DNA of 64,000 bases from a virus, in the IMG/VR virus record IMGVR_UViG_3300046522_000297, positions 1 to 64,000 of that record; one strand, given 5' to 3'. Numbering within the stretch: the stretch's first letter is position 1; every line of letters starts with the position of its first letter. The notes beneath the pieces were generated by a model. That model was not told where the DNA came from. It saw only the letters and a list, made by a program, of their open reading frames with translations, and did not search any database. Shown here one piece after another: positions 47,772 through 55,418 of this stretch. The translations under genes and the position numbers were made by a program.

Positions 47772-48973
47772 GCTTAAACATTGAAAACGTAAAAGACTGG
47801 ACCGAAGGTGTGCCAGTTGAGCAACAAGCAATTCAGCAACTGCGTAATATCGCAAGACTGCCGATTTTAGCCGGACACGTCGCTGTTATGCCGGACGTTC
47901 ATCTGGGTAAAGGTGCAACTGTTGGATCTGTGATTCCGACCGTGGGGGCTATCGTCCCTTCGGCCGTTGGGGTGGACATCGGCTGTGGCATGGTCGCAGT
48001 TAAAACCACGCTGAAAGCAACGGACCTTCCGGAGTCCCTGTCGGGTATTCGCTCAGCGATCGAGGCGGTGGTACCGGTAGGTTTTAACTACCACCAGAAG
48101 CATCTGAGCTTCAAGTCCAAAGGTCTTCGTGGCCTGGCTATCGATCGTAAGTTGAAAGCCTTGGACGAACGCTTTGACAAGCTGCCAATCCTGAAGCGTT
48201 ACAAGAACTTCGATTACCGTCGGGCCTGGAACCAACTCGGCACTCTCGGGGGCGGCAATCACTTCATCGAGATCTGCCTGGACGAAGACAACAACGTCTG
48301 GGTAATGCTTCACTCCGGATCTCGTAACGTTGGCAAAACCATCGGCGAGATCGCAATCAACATGGCTAAAGAGATCGCTGCGAAAGCTGAGATCGGCCTG
48401 GTTGACAAAGAACTGGCCTGGCTTAACGAAGGCACTACCGAGTTCAACGAGTACGTAGAGGGACTGCAATGGGCTCAGGACTACGCTGCTCTGAACCGGG
48501 ACATCATGTTGTTCCATGTCATGGAAGTGTTGGAGAAAGAATTCAAACGTGACATCTGGACCAACGACCACGCAATTAACTGTCATCACAACTATGCAAA
48601 CATCGAAGAATACGGCGGAAGAAAAGTCTGGGTTACCCGCAAAGGAGCTGTTAGTGCAAGACTTGGACAGCTTGGTATCATACCTGGGAGTATGGGTGCA
48701 AGGAGCTACATCACCCGAGGAAAAGGAAACACGGATTCGTATTGCAGTTGCTCTCACGGAGCTGGGCGCGTCCTCTCTAGAACCGCCGCTGCCAAAGTCT
48801 TCACCGTCGAGGATCTGAAGAAACAAACCGAAGGCGTTGAATGTCGTAAAGACGTTGATGTCCTCGACGAGATTCCCGGTGCTTACAAAGACATCGACCT
48901 GGTAATGGAAGCCCAGAAAGATCTCGTGGACAAAGTTCACACCCTGAAACAAGTAATGTGCATTAAAGGTTAA
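47768..48973 (+). CDS. rtcB: RtcB-type RNA ligase
   Basis: A 401-residue GTP-dependent RNA ligase joining 3'-phosphate (or 2',3'-cyclic phosphate) and 5'-OH ends. Family motifs are visible: AVMPDVHLGKGATVG, GVDIGCGM (metal Asp and Cys), GTLGGGNHFIEI, HSGSRNVGK, and near the C terminus SYCSCSHGAGRVLSR with the guanylated His. In a phage full of tRNAs it can repair tRNAs cut by host anticodon nucleases. Confidence 0.9.
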   Translation: MSLNIENVKDWTEGVPVEQQAIQQLRNIARLPILAGHVAVMPDVHLGKGATVGSVIPTVGAIVPSAVGVDIGCGMVAVKTTLKATDLPESLSGIRSAIEAVVPVGFNYHQKHLSFKSKGLRGLAIDRKLKALDERFDKLPILKRYKNFDYRRAWNQLGTLGGGNHFIEICLDEDNNVWVMLHSGSRNVGKTIGEIAINMAKEIAAKAEIGLVDKELAWLNEGTTEFNEYVEGLQWAQDYAALNRDIMLFHVMEVLEKEFKRDIWTNDHAINCHHNYANIEEYGGRKVWVTRKGAVSARLGQLGIIPGSMGARSYITRGKGNTDSYCSCSHGAGRVLSRTAAAKVFTVEDLKKQTEGVECRKDVDVLDEIPGAYKDIDLVMEAQKDLVDKVHTLKQVMCIKG

Positions 48974-48975
48974 TT

Positions 48976-49242
48976 ATGAAAACCGTTTGGAAATTCCCGC
49001 TCACTATCACCGACAAACAAACCGTAGAAATCCCGGAACACTTCACACCGCTGAGCGTACACGTTCAAGAAGACGGGATCTTTATGTGGGCGGAAGTCTT
49101 CACGACTAACCCTAAAGTCCAAGCCGTAATTAACATGTACGGCACCGGTCATGAACTTCCTGAATATCCAGGTCGCTTCCTCGGCACTGTTCAGACTCAC
49201 GGAGGTAAGCTGGTATGGCACGTCTATAGTGAGAGAGGTTGA
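48976..49242 (+). CDS. Small conserved phage protein (paralogue of 49242)
   Basis: An 88-residue beta-rich protein that begins MKTVWKFPLTITDKQTVEI and ends GRFLGTVQTHGGKLVWHVYS. This 'kfPL...d...ip......v..q.g...lw..v...GTv..hgG..vwHvy' layout is common in phages and of unknown function. The next gene has the same plan. Confidence 0.65.
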   Translation: MKTVWKFPLTITDKQTVEIPEHFTPLSVHVQEDGIFMWAEVFTTNPKVQAVINMYGTGHELPEYPGRFLGTVQTHGGKLVWHVYSERG

Positions 49243-49499
49243 TGGAACGGGTACAAAGTAATAACATTTATTATGGGGCGGTTATTCCGCTAACTGACGG
49301 TTTTCGAACACTTTCGGTTAAAGAGGTTAATGGAGTCCCTGCACTTTTCAGTCTCGTAAACCCGAACAACCCACCGGTTATGATACAGGTTTTCACTACT
49401 TATGGTGATCAGGTTCTCCCCGGTGGGTGTGATCACTACATAGATACGATTATTCAACATGGGTCTCCAATGCATATTTTTTATACAGTTCTAACATGA
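49242..49499 (+). CDS. Small conserved phage protein (paralogue of 48976)
   Basis: An 85-residue protein. Its layout (YGAVIPLTDGFRTLSV ... GVPALFSLVNP ... YIDTIIQHGSPMHIFYTV) parallels the preceding gene, suggesting tandem duplication and divergence. ATG 49242 overlaps the upstream stop; the stop overlaps the phosphoesterase start (ATGA). Confidence 0.6.
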   Translation: MERVQSNNIYYGAVIPLTDGFRTLSVKEVNGVPALFSLVNPNNPPVMIQVFTTYGDQVLPGGCDHYIDTIIQHGSPMHIFYTVLT

Positions 49500-50011
49500 C
49501 TAACGTATTTTTAACGGCCGATCTTCACCTCGGCCATAAAGGCATCGTTACCTTCGATGGGGTTCACGGGACTAAACTCCGCCCATGGACCGACGTTGAA
49601 GAAATGAACGAAGCTTTGGTGGAGCGTTGGAACGCTAAGGTGGGACTTAATGACAAGACTTACGTCCTCGGGGATGTCAGTCTCAGTAAAAATGCTCTGC
49701 CTTTGCTTTTACGTATGAACGGTAAGAAGATCCTGGTGAAAGGAAATCACGACCAAGAGGATCTTAAAGAATACGTCAAATATTTCAGCGACGTTCGGGC
49801 TATCTGTAAAAAGGGTGAATATCTTCTTAGCCACGTTCCTATTCATCCTATGAGTTTGACTCGTTGGAGCAAGGGGAACGTGCACGGGCATTTACACGAT
49901 GGTCGTGTACTGTTGCCAGATGGCAGCATCGATAGGCGATATATCTGTGTTTCCGTTGAACACACTGATTTCGCCCCGATTTCCCTTGATGAAGTTGAGA
50001 AATTGAGGTAA
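49496..50011 (+). CDS. Calcineurin-like metallophosphoesterase
   Basis: A 171-residue enzyme. Motifs in order: TADLHLGHKG (DxH), LGDVS (GD), VKGNHDQED (GNHD), SHVPIHP and NVHGHLHDG (GHxH), the full metal-binding set. Phage relatives act as 2',3'-cyclic phosphodiesterases or nucleases; beside rtcB it may work in RNA repair, an inference from proximity. Confidence 0.85.
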   Translation: MTNVFLTADLHLGHKGIVTFDGVHGTKLRPWTDVEEMNEALVERWNAKVGLNDKTYVLGDVSLSKNALPLLLRMNGKKILVKGNHDQEDLKEYVKYFSDVRAICKKGEYLLSHVPIHPMSLTRWSKGNVHGHLHDGRVLLPDGSIDRRYICVSVEHTDFAPISLDEVEKLR

Positions 50012-50016
50012 GATAA

Positions 50017-50379
50017 ATGTCGTATAAACAGGTCATTGTCCTCCGCAAGGATTTGAACATGCGGAAGGGCAAAATGGTGGCTCAAGGCAGCCATGCAGTA
50101 GAAATGGTCATCGACATAGCTCTGGGTAATACAACCTTCAAAACCTACCGAGATAACTGGAAGGCTGAAGGTAGGACCAAGATCTGCGTCAGTGTAGACT
50201 CCGAAGCTGAACTCGTTGAAATTTACCGCAAGGCAAGGGACGCAAAGCTTCCATGTTCCATAGTAACGGACGCTGGTAAAACTGAGTTCGGCGGAGTTCC
50301 TACTAAAACAGCAGTCGCTATTGGGCCCGCACCATTGAGCGACGTCGATAAAATCACTAGTCATTTAAAGCTGCTATAA
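50017..50379 (+). CDS. Peptidyl-tRNA hydrolase 2 (PTH2) family
   Basis: A 120-residue canonical PTH2: YKQVIVLRKDLNMRKGKMVA, QGSHAVEM, KICVSVDSEAELVE, TDAGKTEFGG, VPTKTAVAIGPAP. PTH2 releases tRNA from peptidyl-tRNA that dropped off ribosomes. It is the second PTH2-type gene in the window; the other, with an amber codon, is at 43730. It overlaps the next gene (TAATG). Confidence 0.85.
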   Translation: MSYKQVIVLRKDLNMRKGKMVAQGSHAVEMVIDIALGNTTFKTYRDNWKAEGRTKICVSVDSEAELVEIYRKARDAKLPCSIVTDAGKTEFGGVPTKTAVAIGPAPLSDVDKITSHLKLL

Positions 50380-50798
50380 TGTACGGAAAAGATACCCTGA
50401 CATTGCGAGATCGGTTTGAGATCTTCAAGCAACATAAAGATCAGATCAAGGCAGACTTCGAGGAATTCATCACCTCATCGGCGCACCCCTTGGAGATTCG
50501 CTGGCAGATGTTTAAGGACGCACCGGCTGATCTGAGTAATCACTTAGAATCTATTTACGGTGGGCTGGATGAGATCCTGGTGCCAGGACTTGGCAGTAGG
50601 GACATTAACTGGCCCGATGAGATAATTAACGCAGAGAGACACCAGCGCATTAATCTAATAGGTGAAGTCGAAGAGATTTTCTCCAAACCTAAGGCATACA
50701 GGGTCAAATACCCCACAGCTTATGAAGAAGGTTTCCTAGACAAAATAAAAGAACAGATTTTGAAAGATAACATTAAGTCGTTTATCTACGACTGGTAA
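50379..50798 (+). CDS. Hypothetical protein
   Basis: A 139-residue helical protein (MYGKDTLTLRDRFEIFKQHK), coupled by TAATG to the PTH2 gene and followed by tRNA-Thr 8 bp later. No motif recognised. Confidence 0.6.
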   Translation: MYGKDTLTLRDRFEIFKQHKDQIKADFEEFITSSAHPLEIRWQMFKDAPADLSNHLESIYGGLDEILVPGLGSRDINWPDEIINAERHQRINLIGEVEEIFSKPKAYRVKYPTAYEEGFLDKIKEQILKDNIKSFIYDW

Positions 50799-50806
50799 AG
50801 AAATAC

Positions 50807-50881
50807 GCCCGCTTATCCTTAGTGGTAAAGGTCCGGCTTTGTAACCCGGGTTCAGAAGTTCGATTCTTCTAGTGGGCACCA
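50807..50881 (+). tRNA. tRNA-Thr (TGT)
   Basis: Acceptor GCCCGCT/AGTGGGC, anticodon loop TTTGTAA in stem CGG/CCG, T-arm AGAAG-TTCGATT-CTTCT, CCA encoded. Confidence 0.9.
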
Positions 50882-50898
50882 AACACTATAACAATAAA

Positions 50899-51117
50899 AT
50901 GCATATCGAAATTAGAGACAATGGAAGCTTGAGTGCGGACACCGTGCAGATTGCTCTGCCTAACGGTGAGATCTTCACTGCAAGCATGAACGAGCTATGC
51001 ACTTTCCGTTTGGAAGAGCTTTTGCCTAAGCTCGGCCATACAATAAAAGTCGTTGATTGGGCTTTTGAGCACGATGTCGCTGAGTTCGATAATATCAAAC
51101 TAGGACGGCAACGATGA
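50899..51117 (+). CDS. Hypothetical protein
   Basis: 72 residues from ATG 50899 (the frame extends into the tRNA, so this ATG is preferred). Beta-rich (MHIEIRDNGSLSADTVQIAL). It overlaps the next gene by ATGA. No motif recognised. Confidence 0.55.
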   Translation: MHIEIRDNGSLSADTVQIALPNGEIFTASMNELCTFRLEELLPKLGHTIKVVDWAFEHDVAEFDNIKLGRQR

Positions 51118-51326
51118 ATGACTTTACATGGCGCCCGATTACTATCGGAGACACTGTAGCAACAGCTAAAACTGGATACAACGATCTTATCCGTGGGAAA
51201 GTCGTTGAGTTTGGTGAGAAGATGATTGTTATAGAAAGAGTAGGGCCTGGGTATCCTCGTAAATTCCGTAGGTACCCGGAACAAGTAATTGTAGTAGAAC
51301 CTTCTTTTAACCCAGTAAATACATAA
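51114..51326 (+). CDS. SH3/KOW-like small protein A
   Basis: A 70-residue all-beta protein: ITIGDTVATAK, LIRGKVVEFGEKMIVIERVG, RRYPEQVIVVE. The pattern and size are those of SH3-like/KOW barrels and parallel the gene at 51944; the pair flanks the VWA gene. Function unknown. Confidence 0.6.
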   Translation: MNDFTWRPITIGDTVATAKTGYNDLIRGKVVEFGEKMIVIERVGPGYPRKFRRYPEQVIVVEPSFNPVNT

Positions 51327-51332
51327 AATTAA

Positions 51333-51941
51333 ATGGTAGACCTCGCTAAGGTAGCACAGTATGACTTCGTAGTTCTCGTTGATAAATCCGGTTCCATGGC
51401 AACTAAAGACGTTAAGTCAGGTTGGTTTGGATCCAAATCCCGTTGGGAAGCGATCGAGAAAACCGCCATCGTCTTTGCTCAGGACCTGGAGAAGATTGAT
51501 AAGGATGGTATTGGTTTGGTTCTATTCGGAGGAGATGTCAAAGCCTATCCGAATAGCAACGCAGATCAGGTAGCAAAGGCGTTCTCCTATAACTCCCCTG
51601 GTGGTGGAACTCCCCTTGCAGAAGCCCTGCAGACCGCGTTGGATCTATTGAAGGATTCCAAGAAGAAGAAATTCATCATGGTATTCACTGATGGCGCGCC
51701 TAATAATCGCCAGGCTGTGAAAAACCTCATCATCAATCAGGCTAATGGCCAATCCACGGACGACGAGTGTACCATCCTATTCGTACAGGTAGGCAACGAC
51801 ACCGGGGCTACCAAGTTCCTTACGGAGCTGGATGATGATCTCAAGGGAGCGAAATTCGATATCGTAGACGCCAAGACTGCGGCTGAAGCCGAGAAGTTCT
51901 CGTCGACTCTGGAGCTGGTTGTCCACGCTATCGGAGATTGA
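51333..51941 (+). CDS. VWA-domain protein
   Basis: A 202-residue von Willebrand factor A domain. The MIDAS metal site is complete: DKSGSMAT (DxSxS), GGGTPLAEAL (Thr) and FTDGAPNN (Asp). It resembles TerY-type stand-alone VWA proteins. It is flanked by two similar SH3-like proteins, suggesting a three-gene module that assembles through metal-mediated contact. Function in phage unknown. Confidence 0.85.
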   Translation: MVDLAKVAQYDFVVLVDKSGSMATKDVKSGWFGSKSRWEAIEKTAIVFAQDLEKIDKDGIGLVLFGGDVKAYPNSNADQVAKAFSYNSPGGGTPLAEALQTALDLLKDSKKKKFIMVFTDGAPNNRQAVKNLIINQANGQSTDDECTILFVQVGNDTGATKFLTELDDDLKGAKFDIVDAKTAAEAEKFSSTLELVVHAIGD

Positions 51942-51943
51942 GA

Positions 51944-52141
51944 GTGGCAGAAGTCAAAAGAGACGCAGCAGGGTGTGACATCCGGGTAGGGGACATTGTT
52001 CTCTACTCAAAAAGCGAAGGCACCGATCTTTACAGAGGTAGAATCCTCCGGCTGACCGAGCTCCAGGTTCACATCGATAATGCTGGTCGATGGCCTGCTG
52101 TAGTAAAACGTTATCCGGGTCAAGTTGTTGTTATAGGGTAA
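51944..52141 (+). CDS. SH3/KOW-like small protein B
   Basis: 65 residues from GTG 51944 with GGAG seven bases upstream. DIRVGDIVLYSK, YRGRILRLTELQVHID and KRYPGQVVVIG parallel the gene at 51114 on the other side of the VWA gene. Confidence 0.6.
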   Translation: MAEVKRDAAGCDIRVGDIVLYSKSEGTDLYRGRILRLTELQVHIDNAGRWPAVVKRYPGQVVVIG

Positions 52142-52148
52142 CAGTGTA

Positions 52149-52610
52149 TTGGTTAAAAGAACAAAAATATCGGACGAAGATATAGCCGAAGCAGTAAAAC
52201 ACTCCCGGAGCTATTTTCAAGTACTAGACCGCTTAGGGAGAAAACGAGCCGGGGGTTCCCATTCTCATATAAAACTAAGAATAGAGCGGGCTGGTATAGA
52301 TACCTCCCATTTTACCGGGCAGGGATGGAATAAAGGTGGTCATTCCAGGAACCGGAAAAGTATTGAGGAAATACTTGTTTTAAGAGAGAGTGGGGTCAGA
52401 TCTAAGCCCCATCAATTAACTAGAGCACTTATATCTCTTGGTATAAAACATGAGTGCCAGAAATGTGGTCAGGGTCCTGAGTGGATGGGTAACCCTCTTA
52501 CTCTAGACGTAGATCACATAAACCAAAATTGGCTGGATGATAGGGCTGAAAATTTAAGGTTTTTATGTCCAAATTGTCATAGCCAATTTTCTAGAAACCT
52601 GATACAATAA
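52149..52610 (+). CDS. HNH homing endonuclease
   Basis: A 153-residue protein starting at TTG. The HNH core is CQKCGQGPEW, LDVDHINQNWLDD and LRFLCPNCHSQF, and the N-terminal part is a helix-turn-helix-like basic region (SRSYFQVLDRLGRKRAGGSH). It sits next to tRNA-Leu, like several other HNH genes that border tRNAs here. Confidence 0.8.
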   Translation: MVKRTKISDEDIAEAVKHSRSYFQVLDRLGRKRAGGSHSHIKLRIERAGIDTSHFTGQGWNKGGHSRNRKSIEEILVLRESGVRSKPHQLTRALISLGIKHECQKCGQGPEWMGNPLTLDVDHINQNWLDDRAENLRFLCPNCHSQFSRNLIQ

Positions 52611-52619
52611 CATTTCAAT

Positions 52620-52702
52620 GGGGATGTGGCTAATGGAAATTGGTACACCTAACACTCTTAGAAAGTGTGCTTTTACGAGTTCGAGTCTCGTCGTCCCTAC
52701 CA
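52620..52702 (+). tRNA. tRNA-Leu (TAG)
   Basis: Acceptor GGGGATG/CGTCCCT, anticodon arm ACACT-CTTAGAA-AGTGT, T-arm ACGAG-TTCGAGT-CTCGT, CCA encoded. The variable region is short for Leu (GCTTTT). Confidence 0.8.
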
Positions 52703-52722
52703 ACAAAACAGAGTAAAACAAA

Positions 52723-52923
52723 ATGACAACCAAAGTTACTATTAGTCTTGACACACCGAATCACCAGGATGCACTGGTTGAGCAAGTAAACCCTGCTGAT
52801 GGTAAGGTATGGCACGGAGCTAGACGTCTCAAAGCAGGCGAATCTGCTGAGTTCTATGTCCACTCCAGTGTGTCTCTCCGCATCACTGAGATTCCTTCAA
52901 TCACGGAACCTCAATCCAACTAA
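52723..52923 (+). CDS. Hypothetical protein
   Basis: A 66-residue beta-rich protein (MTTKVTISLDTPNHQDALVE, GESAEFYVHSSVSLRITEI). It lies between tRNA-Leu and tRNA-Glu. No motif recognised. Confidence 0.55.
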   Translation: MTTKVTISLDTPNHQDALVEQVNPADGKVWHGARRLKAGESAEFYVHSSVSLRITEIPSITEPQSN

Positions 52924-52936
52924 TCCCCTCAACAAT

Positions 52937-53011
52937 ATCGCTATCGTCTAATGGTTAGGACTACAGGTTTTCAACCTGTCAATCGGAGTTCAATTCTCCG
53001 TAGCGATGCCA
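52937..53011 (+). tRNA. tRNA-Glu (TTC)
   Basis: Acceptor ATCGCTA/TAGCGAT, anticodon arm ACAGG-TTTTCAA-CCTGT, T-arm CGGAG-TTCAATT-CTCCG, CCA encoded. Confidence 0.9.
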
Positions 53012-53027
53012 AAACATAGGAGTCCCT

Positions 53028-53441
53028 ATGCTTTTCGTAGAAGTAAATCCTCGTAAGTACAAAGCAGTTCAATTCAATAAATTTGGTGATGTGACAGGCG
53101 TATATCGTGGTTACATCGAAACCAAGGGTAGCACGGTGCAGTATTTCGTCTCGGACGTATGTCCTCGTAGAATGGACTGCAGATTCGCTTACCTGACGCG
53201 AACTCAAGACGGGTTTCAGGAAGTTAAAGAAGGTGATTGGATTCTTACCAATACTAAAAACGGTAAGATTAAGATCCTCCCTAACAAGAAATTCCTGAAA
53301 GACTACGTCGGTTACCATGAGCCTGCACAGTCACCTGAGCCGGTCAGTCAAGTAGTAACCCTACCTCATCGCATCAGCGTAGCTCAACAGGCTGCGTGTA
53401 TCAAACAATACGAGACCGAAAATGCGGCACCGCCGTTATAA
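53028..53441 (+). CDS. Conserved phage-type hypothetical protein
   Basis: A 137-residue protein. PRKYKAVQFNKFG, VKEGDWILTNTKNGKIKILP and NKKFLKDY recall small phage proteins of the '...yka.q...GdwIv.....G....ps..eF...Y' type, of unknown role. The C-terminal tail is Pro/Ala-rich. It overlaps the next gene by 20 bp. Confidence 0.6.
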   Translation: MLFVEVNPRKYKAVQFNKFGDVTGVYRGYIETKGSTVQYFVSDVCPRRMDCRFAYLTRTQDGFQEVKEGDWILTNTKNGKIKILPNKKFLKDYVGYHEPAQSPEPVSQVVTLPHRISVAQQAACIKQYETENAAPPL

Positions 53442-53640
53442 AGACACTTTGGTTGCACCTAGCTCACTCCTTGGCCAGCTTATGGCTAATAAAGCCGGAG
53501 CATCTGCAATCGAGAAACATTATGACGAAACCACTAAAGCCTGCAAGAAACTGTATGGCGAAGAGAACTATAAGTGGTTCGTTGAAATGCATAGAACCTT
53601 TCCTCCTGAAAACCGTAAACCTGTAGAAAGTACCCAATGA
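53422..53640 (+). CDS. Hypothetical protein
   Basis: A 72-residue basic protein (MRHRRYKDTLVAPSSLLGQL), overlapping the preceding gene by 20 bp and the next by ATGA. Function unknown. Confidence 0.55.
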   Translation: MRHRRYKDTLVAPSSLLGQLMANKAGASAIEKHYDETTKACKKLYGEENYKWFVEMHRTFPPENRKPVESTQ

Positions 53641-54032
53641 TCAATATGCACCGTCACTCCGTCAATGTCTCCCGTAAAGAACTCCTTACCAAACTGAAGG
53701 AGAACCTGGCAATCCATCAGAAAGATTACCGCGAAGCCTGTATCGGTTATAAAACCATTTTGGAACATGCCCTTGTGGAGTTTCTTACCAAGTGTAAGAG
53801 CCTTAACGAAGATGGTGTTTTGAAGCTGCAAATCCCTAACCCTTCCAAGCCCGTCAGCCACGAAAAGGAATATCGAGAAATTATCGACATGATGGAAGTG
53901 TCAGTCGACGACGTCATCAATCTTGACGCAGAAAGCTTCAAAGCGTATTTCAAGAACGAGTGGTCCTGGTCCAGTGGCTTTAACGCTACTGCAACCATGT
54001 ACAAGTCTGCTCTCGGCGGCGCTGTCAACTAA
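53637..54032 (+). CDS. Hypothetical protein
   Basis: A 131-residue helical protein (MINMHRHSVNVSRKELLTKL); a second ATG at 53646 is possible. It is coupled by ATGA upstream. No motif recognised. Confidence 0.6.
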   Translation: MINMHRHSVNVSRKELLTKLKENLAIHQKDYREACIGYKTILEHALVEFLTKCKSLNEDGVLKLQIPNPSKPVSHEKEYREIIDMMEVSVDDVINLDAESFKAYFKNEWSWSSGFNATATMYKSALGGAVN

Positions 54033-54042
54033 ACCTCATCAA

Positions 54043-54052
54043 TTTGGTATAA
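54043..54052 (+). promoter_or_regulatory. Phage promoter motif TTTGGTATAA with 5' hairpin
   Basis: Exact motif followed by GCAGAG (54060-54065) / CTCTGC (54071-54076). It drives the secreted-protein gene at 54103. Confidence 0.8.
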
Positions 54053-54102
54053 GAGAAGTGCAGAGAAATCCTCTGCATTTCTTTATGCAAAGGACGACTC
54101 AA

Positions 54103-54315
54103 ATGAAAAAAGCAATCGTAGCACTTCTGATCAGTATGTTGATGATCGCACCGGTCAACGCCATGGTGTGGCTCCATCCCAGCGGCGTTTGGGTTAGTGA
54201 CACTTGTGTGACCCCGACTGGTCAATGGTTCACCTTTATTAACACCTTTGGGCCTGTCGGTGCAAACTGCTGGTTCAATATCAATGGTGTAACTTTTTAT
54301 GGCAAATTTTCATAA
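54103..54315 (+). CDS. Small secreted (periplasmic) protein
   Basis: A 70-residue protein from ATG 54103 with RBS AAAGGACG. The signal peptide MKKAIVALLISMLMIAPVNA is clear, with cleavage after Ala20. The mature part (about 50 residues) is rich in Trp, Phe and Gly with two cysteines (DTCVTPTGQW, VGANCWFNING) that may form a disulphide. A longer frame from 53923 is a shadow of the upstream gene. Function unknown; an envelope target is likely. Confidence 0.7.
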   Translation: MKKAIVALLISMLMIAPVNAMVWLHPSGVWVSDTCVTPTGQWFTFINTFGPVGANCWFNINGVTFYGKFS

Positions 54316-54326
54316 GGACTGATATA

Positions 54327-54473
54327 ATGGGATTATTCCTCTGGTGCTTAGCGATCATCTTCGCAGTATGGGTTCTATGGATGATTATTAAACCTCGTCG
54401 TCCCAGTCATTCCTCAGACGGGGCTGAAGTTATCGCAGCCATTATTAGTGTCGTCGCTGACATAGTCGATTAA
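54327..54473 (+). CDS. Small membrane protein
   Basis: A 48-residue ORF. An N-terminal membrane helix (LFLWCLAIIFAVWVLWMIIK) is followed by a basic stretch and an amphipathic C terminus. It is in one unit with 54103 and 54485. Confidence 0.55.
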   Translation: MGLFLWCLAIIFAVWVLWMIIKPRRPSHSSDGAEVIAAIISVVADIVD

Positions 54474-54484
54474 CAGGAGTTATA

Positions 54485-54673
54485 ATGAGTATCTCTGTCG
54501 TTGTAGTATTGGTAGCAATCGTAGTTTTGGCGTGGGTCATTTACAAAAATGCATATCGTTCCAAGTTACCGTTCGCAACGCCTAAGGTGACTCTTGAAAC
54601 TCCACGCAATAACGACGCTGTAAATTATTACGTTCCCCCGGATATGGCCTATTGGCATAAACCCGGGAAGTAA
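54485..54673 (+). CDS. Small membrane protein
   Basis: A 62-residue protein with RBS AGGAG. An N-terminal helix (MSISVVVVLVAIVVLAWVIY) is followed by a basic, Pro-rich soluble part. Function unknown. Confidence 0.6.
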   Translation: MSISVVVVLVAIVVLAWVIYKNAYRSKLPFATPKVTLETPRNNDAVNYYVPPDMAYWHKPGK

Positions 54674-54682
54674 TGCATCAAG

Positions 54683-54760
54683 GGCGGTTTAGCCAAGTTG
54701 GTCTAAGGCATCTGATTTTGATTCAGACATTCCTAGGTTCGAATCCTGGAACCGCTTCCA
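54683..54760 (+). tRNA. tRNA-Gln (TTG)
   Basis: Acceptor GGCGGTT/AACCGCT, anticodon loop TTTTGAT in stem CTGA/TCAG, T-arm CTAGG-TTCGAAT-CCTGG, CCA encoded. Confidence 0.85.
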
Positions 54761-54764
54761 CAAA

Positions 54765-54840
54765 GGGTCTGTAGTTGTAATAGGCAAAACCCTGGGCTCC
54801 AAACCCAGAGACGACGGTTCGAATCCGTACGGGCCCGCCA
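54765..54840 (+). tRNA. tRNA-Trp (CCA)
   Basis: Acceptor GGGTCTG/CGGGCCC, anticodon arm CTGGG-CTCCAAA-CCCAG, T-loop TTCGAAT, discriminator G, CCA encoded. Confidence 0.9.
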
Positions 54841-54878
54841 TTCCACCCCTCCCTCAACGTTCAATTAAGGAACATAAA

Positions 54879-55235
54879 ATGGAAGCTAAAACCTTCTCCC
54901 GTGATTCATTCGTCTATCGTTTCCTGGCATGGCCTACCGGTAACCTGTGGTTTTCCGTGCCATACGATATCTGCCAGCTCCGCCGGGACGTTATCTTGAA
55001 GATTTTTCTGCTGCTCACCATCGTTTCGGCGACGTTCGGGTACGCTTACAGCGTCACATCTTACGTGCTGTACGAGATGAGTCAACTGTTCGGCGGCGTC
55101 TTCGGCACCCGTGGATTAACAGAGATCGTAAAATTCGGGGGTGCCCTCACCTACATCACCTTGCTGTTTGCAGCTTTGGCAGGGATTTTCTGGGCTCTCG
55201 ATAAGGCTCAGAAGTACTTCAGCCGCCGTAAATGA
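54879..55235 (+). CDS. Membrane protein (two TM helices)
   Basis: A 118-residue protein. Helices lie at about 42-66 (ILKIFLLLTIVSATFGYAYS) and 88-110 (LTYITLLFAALAGIFWAL), with a basic C terminus KYFSRRK. After its TGA the same frame stays open for 32 codons (…DGLPPKPNGPVKEMYLSWKN…) up to TAA near 55330. Function unknown. Confidence 0.65.
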   Translation: MEAKTFSRDSFVYRFLAWPTGNLWFSVPYDICQLRRDVILKIFLLLTIVSATFGYAYSVTSYVLYEMSQLFGGVFGTRGLTEIVKFGGALTYITLLFAALAGIFWALDKAQKYFSRRK

Positions 55236-55343
55236 GAACGTGATGGTCTTCCCCCGAAACCCAACGGCCCGGTCAAGGAAATGTACCTGAGCTGGAAGAA
55301 CAAACTCTGCTATCGAATTGACTTTCAATAATTAGCGGATCTC

Positions 55344-55351
55344 TGGTATAA
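55344..55351 (+). promoter_or_regulatory. Phage promoter motif (CTCTGGTATAAT) with 5' hairpin
   Basis: TGGTATAA with upstream CTC instead of TTT. The leader has GGAAC (55363-55367) / GTTCC (55374-55378), with flanking GTG/CAC pairing. Confidence 0.7.
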
Positions 55352-55418
55352 TAACAGTGTGAGGAACTTTAATGTTCCTTGCACTGTTCAAATATAAACC
55401 TCAAATTTTAGGATTAAC

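Noticed and set aside
48053-48952. 299-codon minus-strand frame
   Set aside because: Antisense to rtcB, whose motifs are unambiguous.
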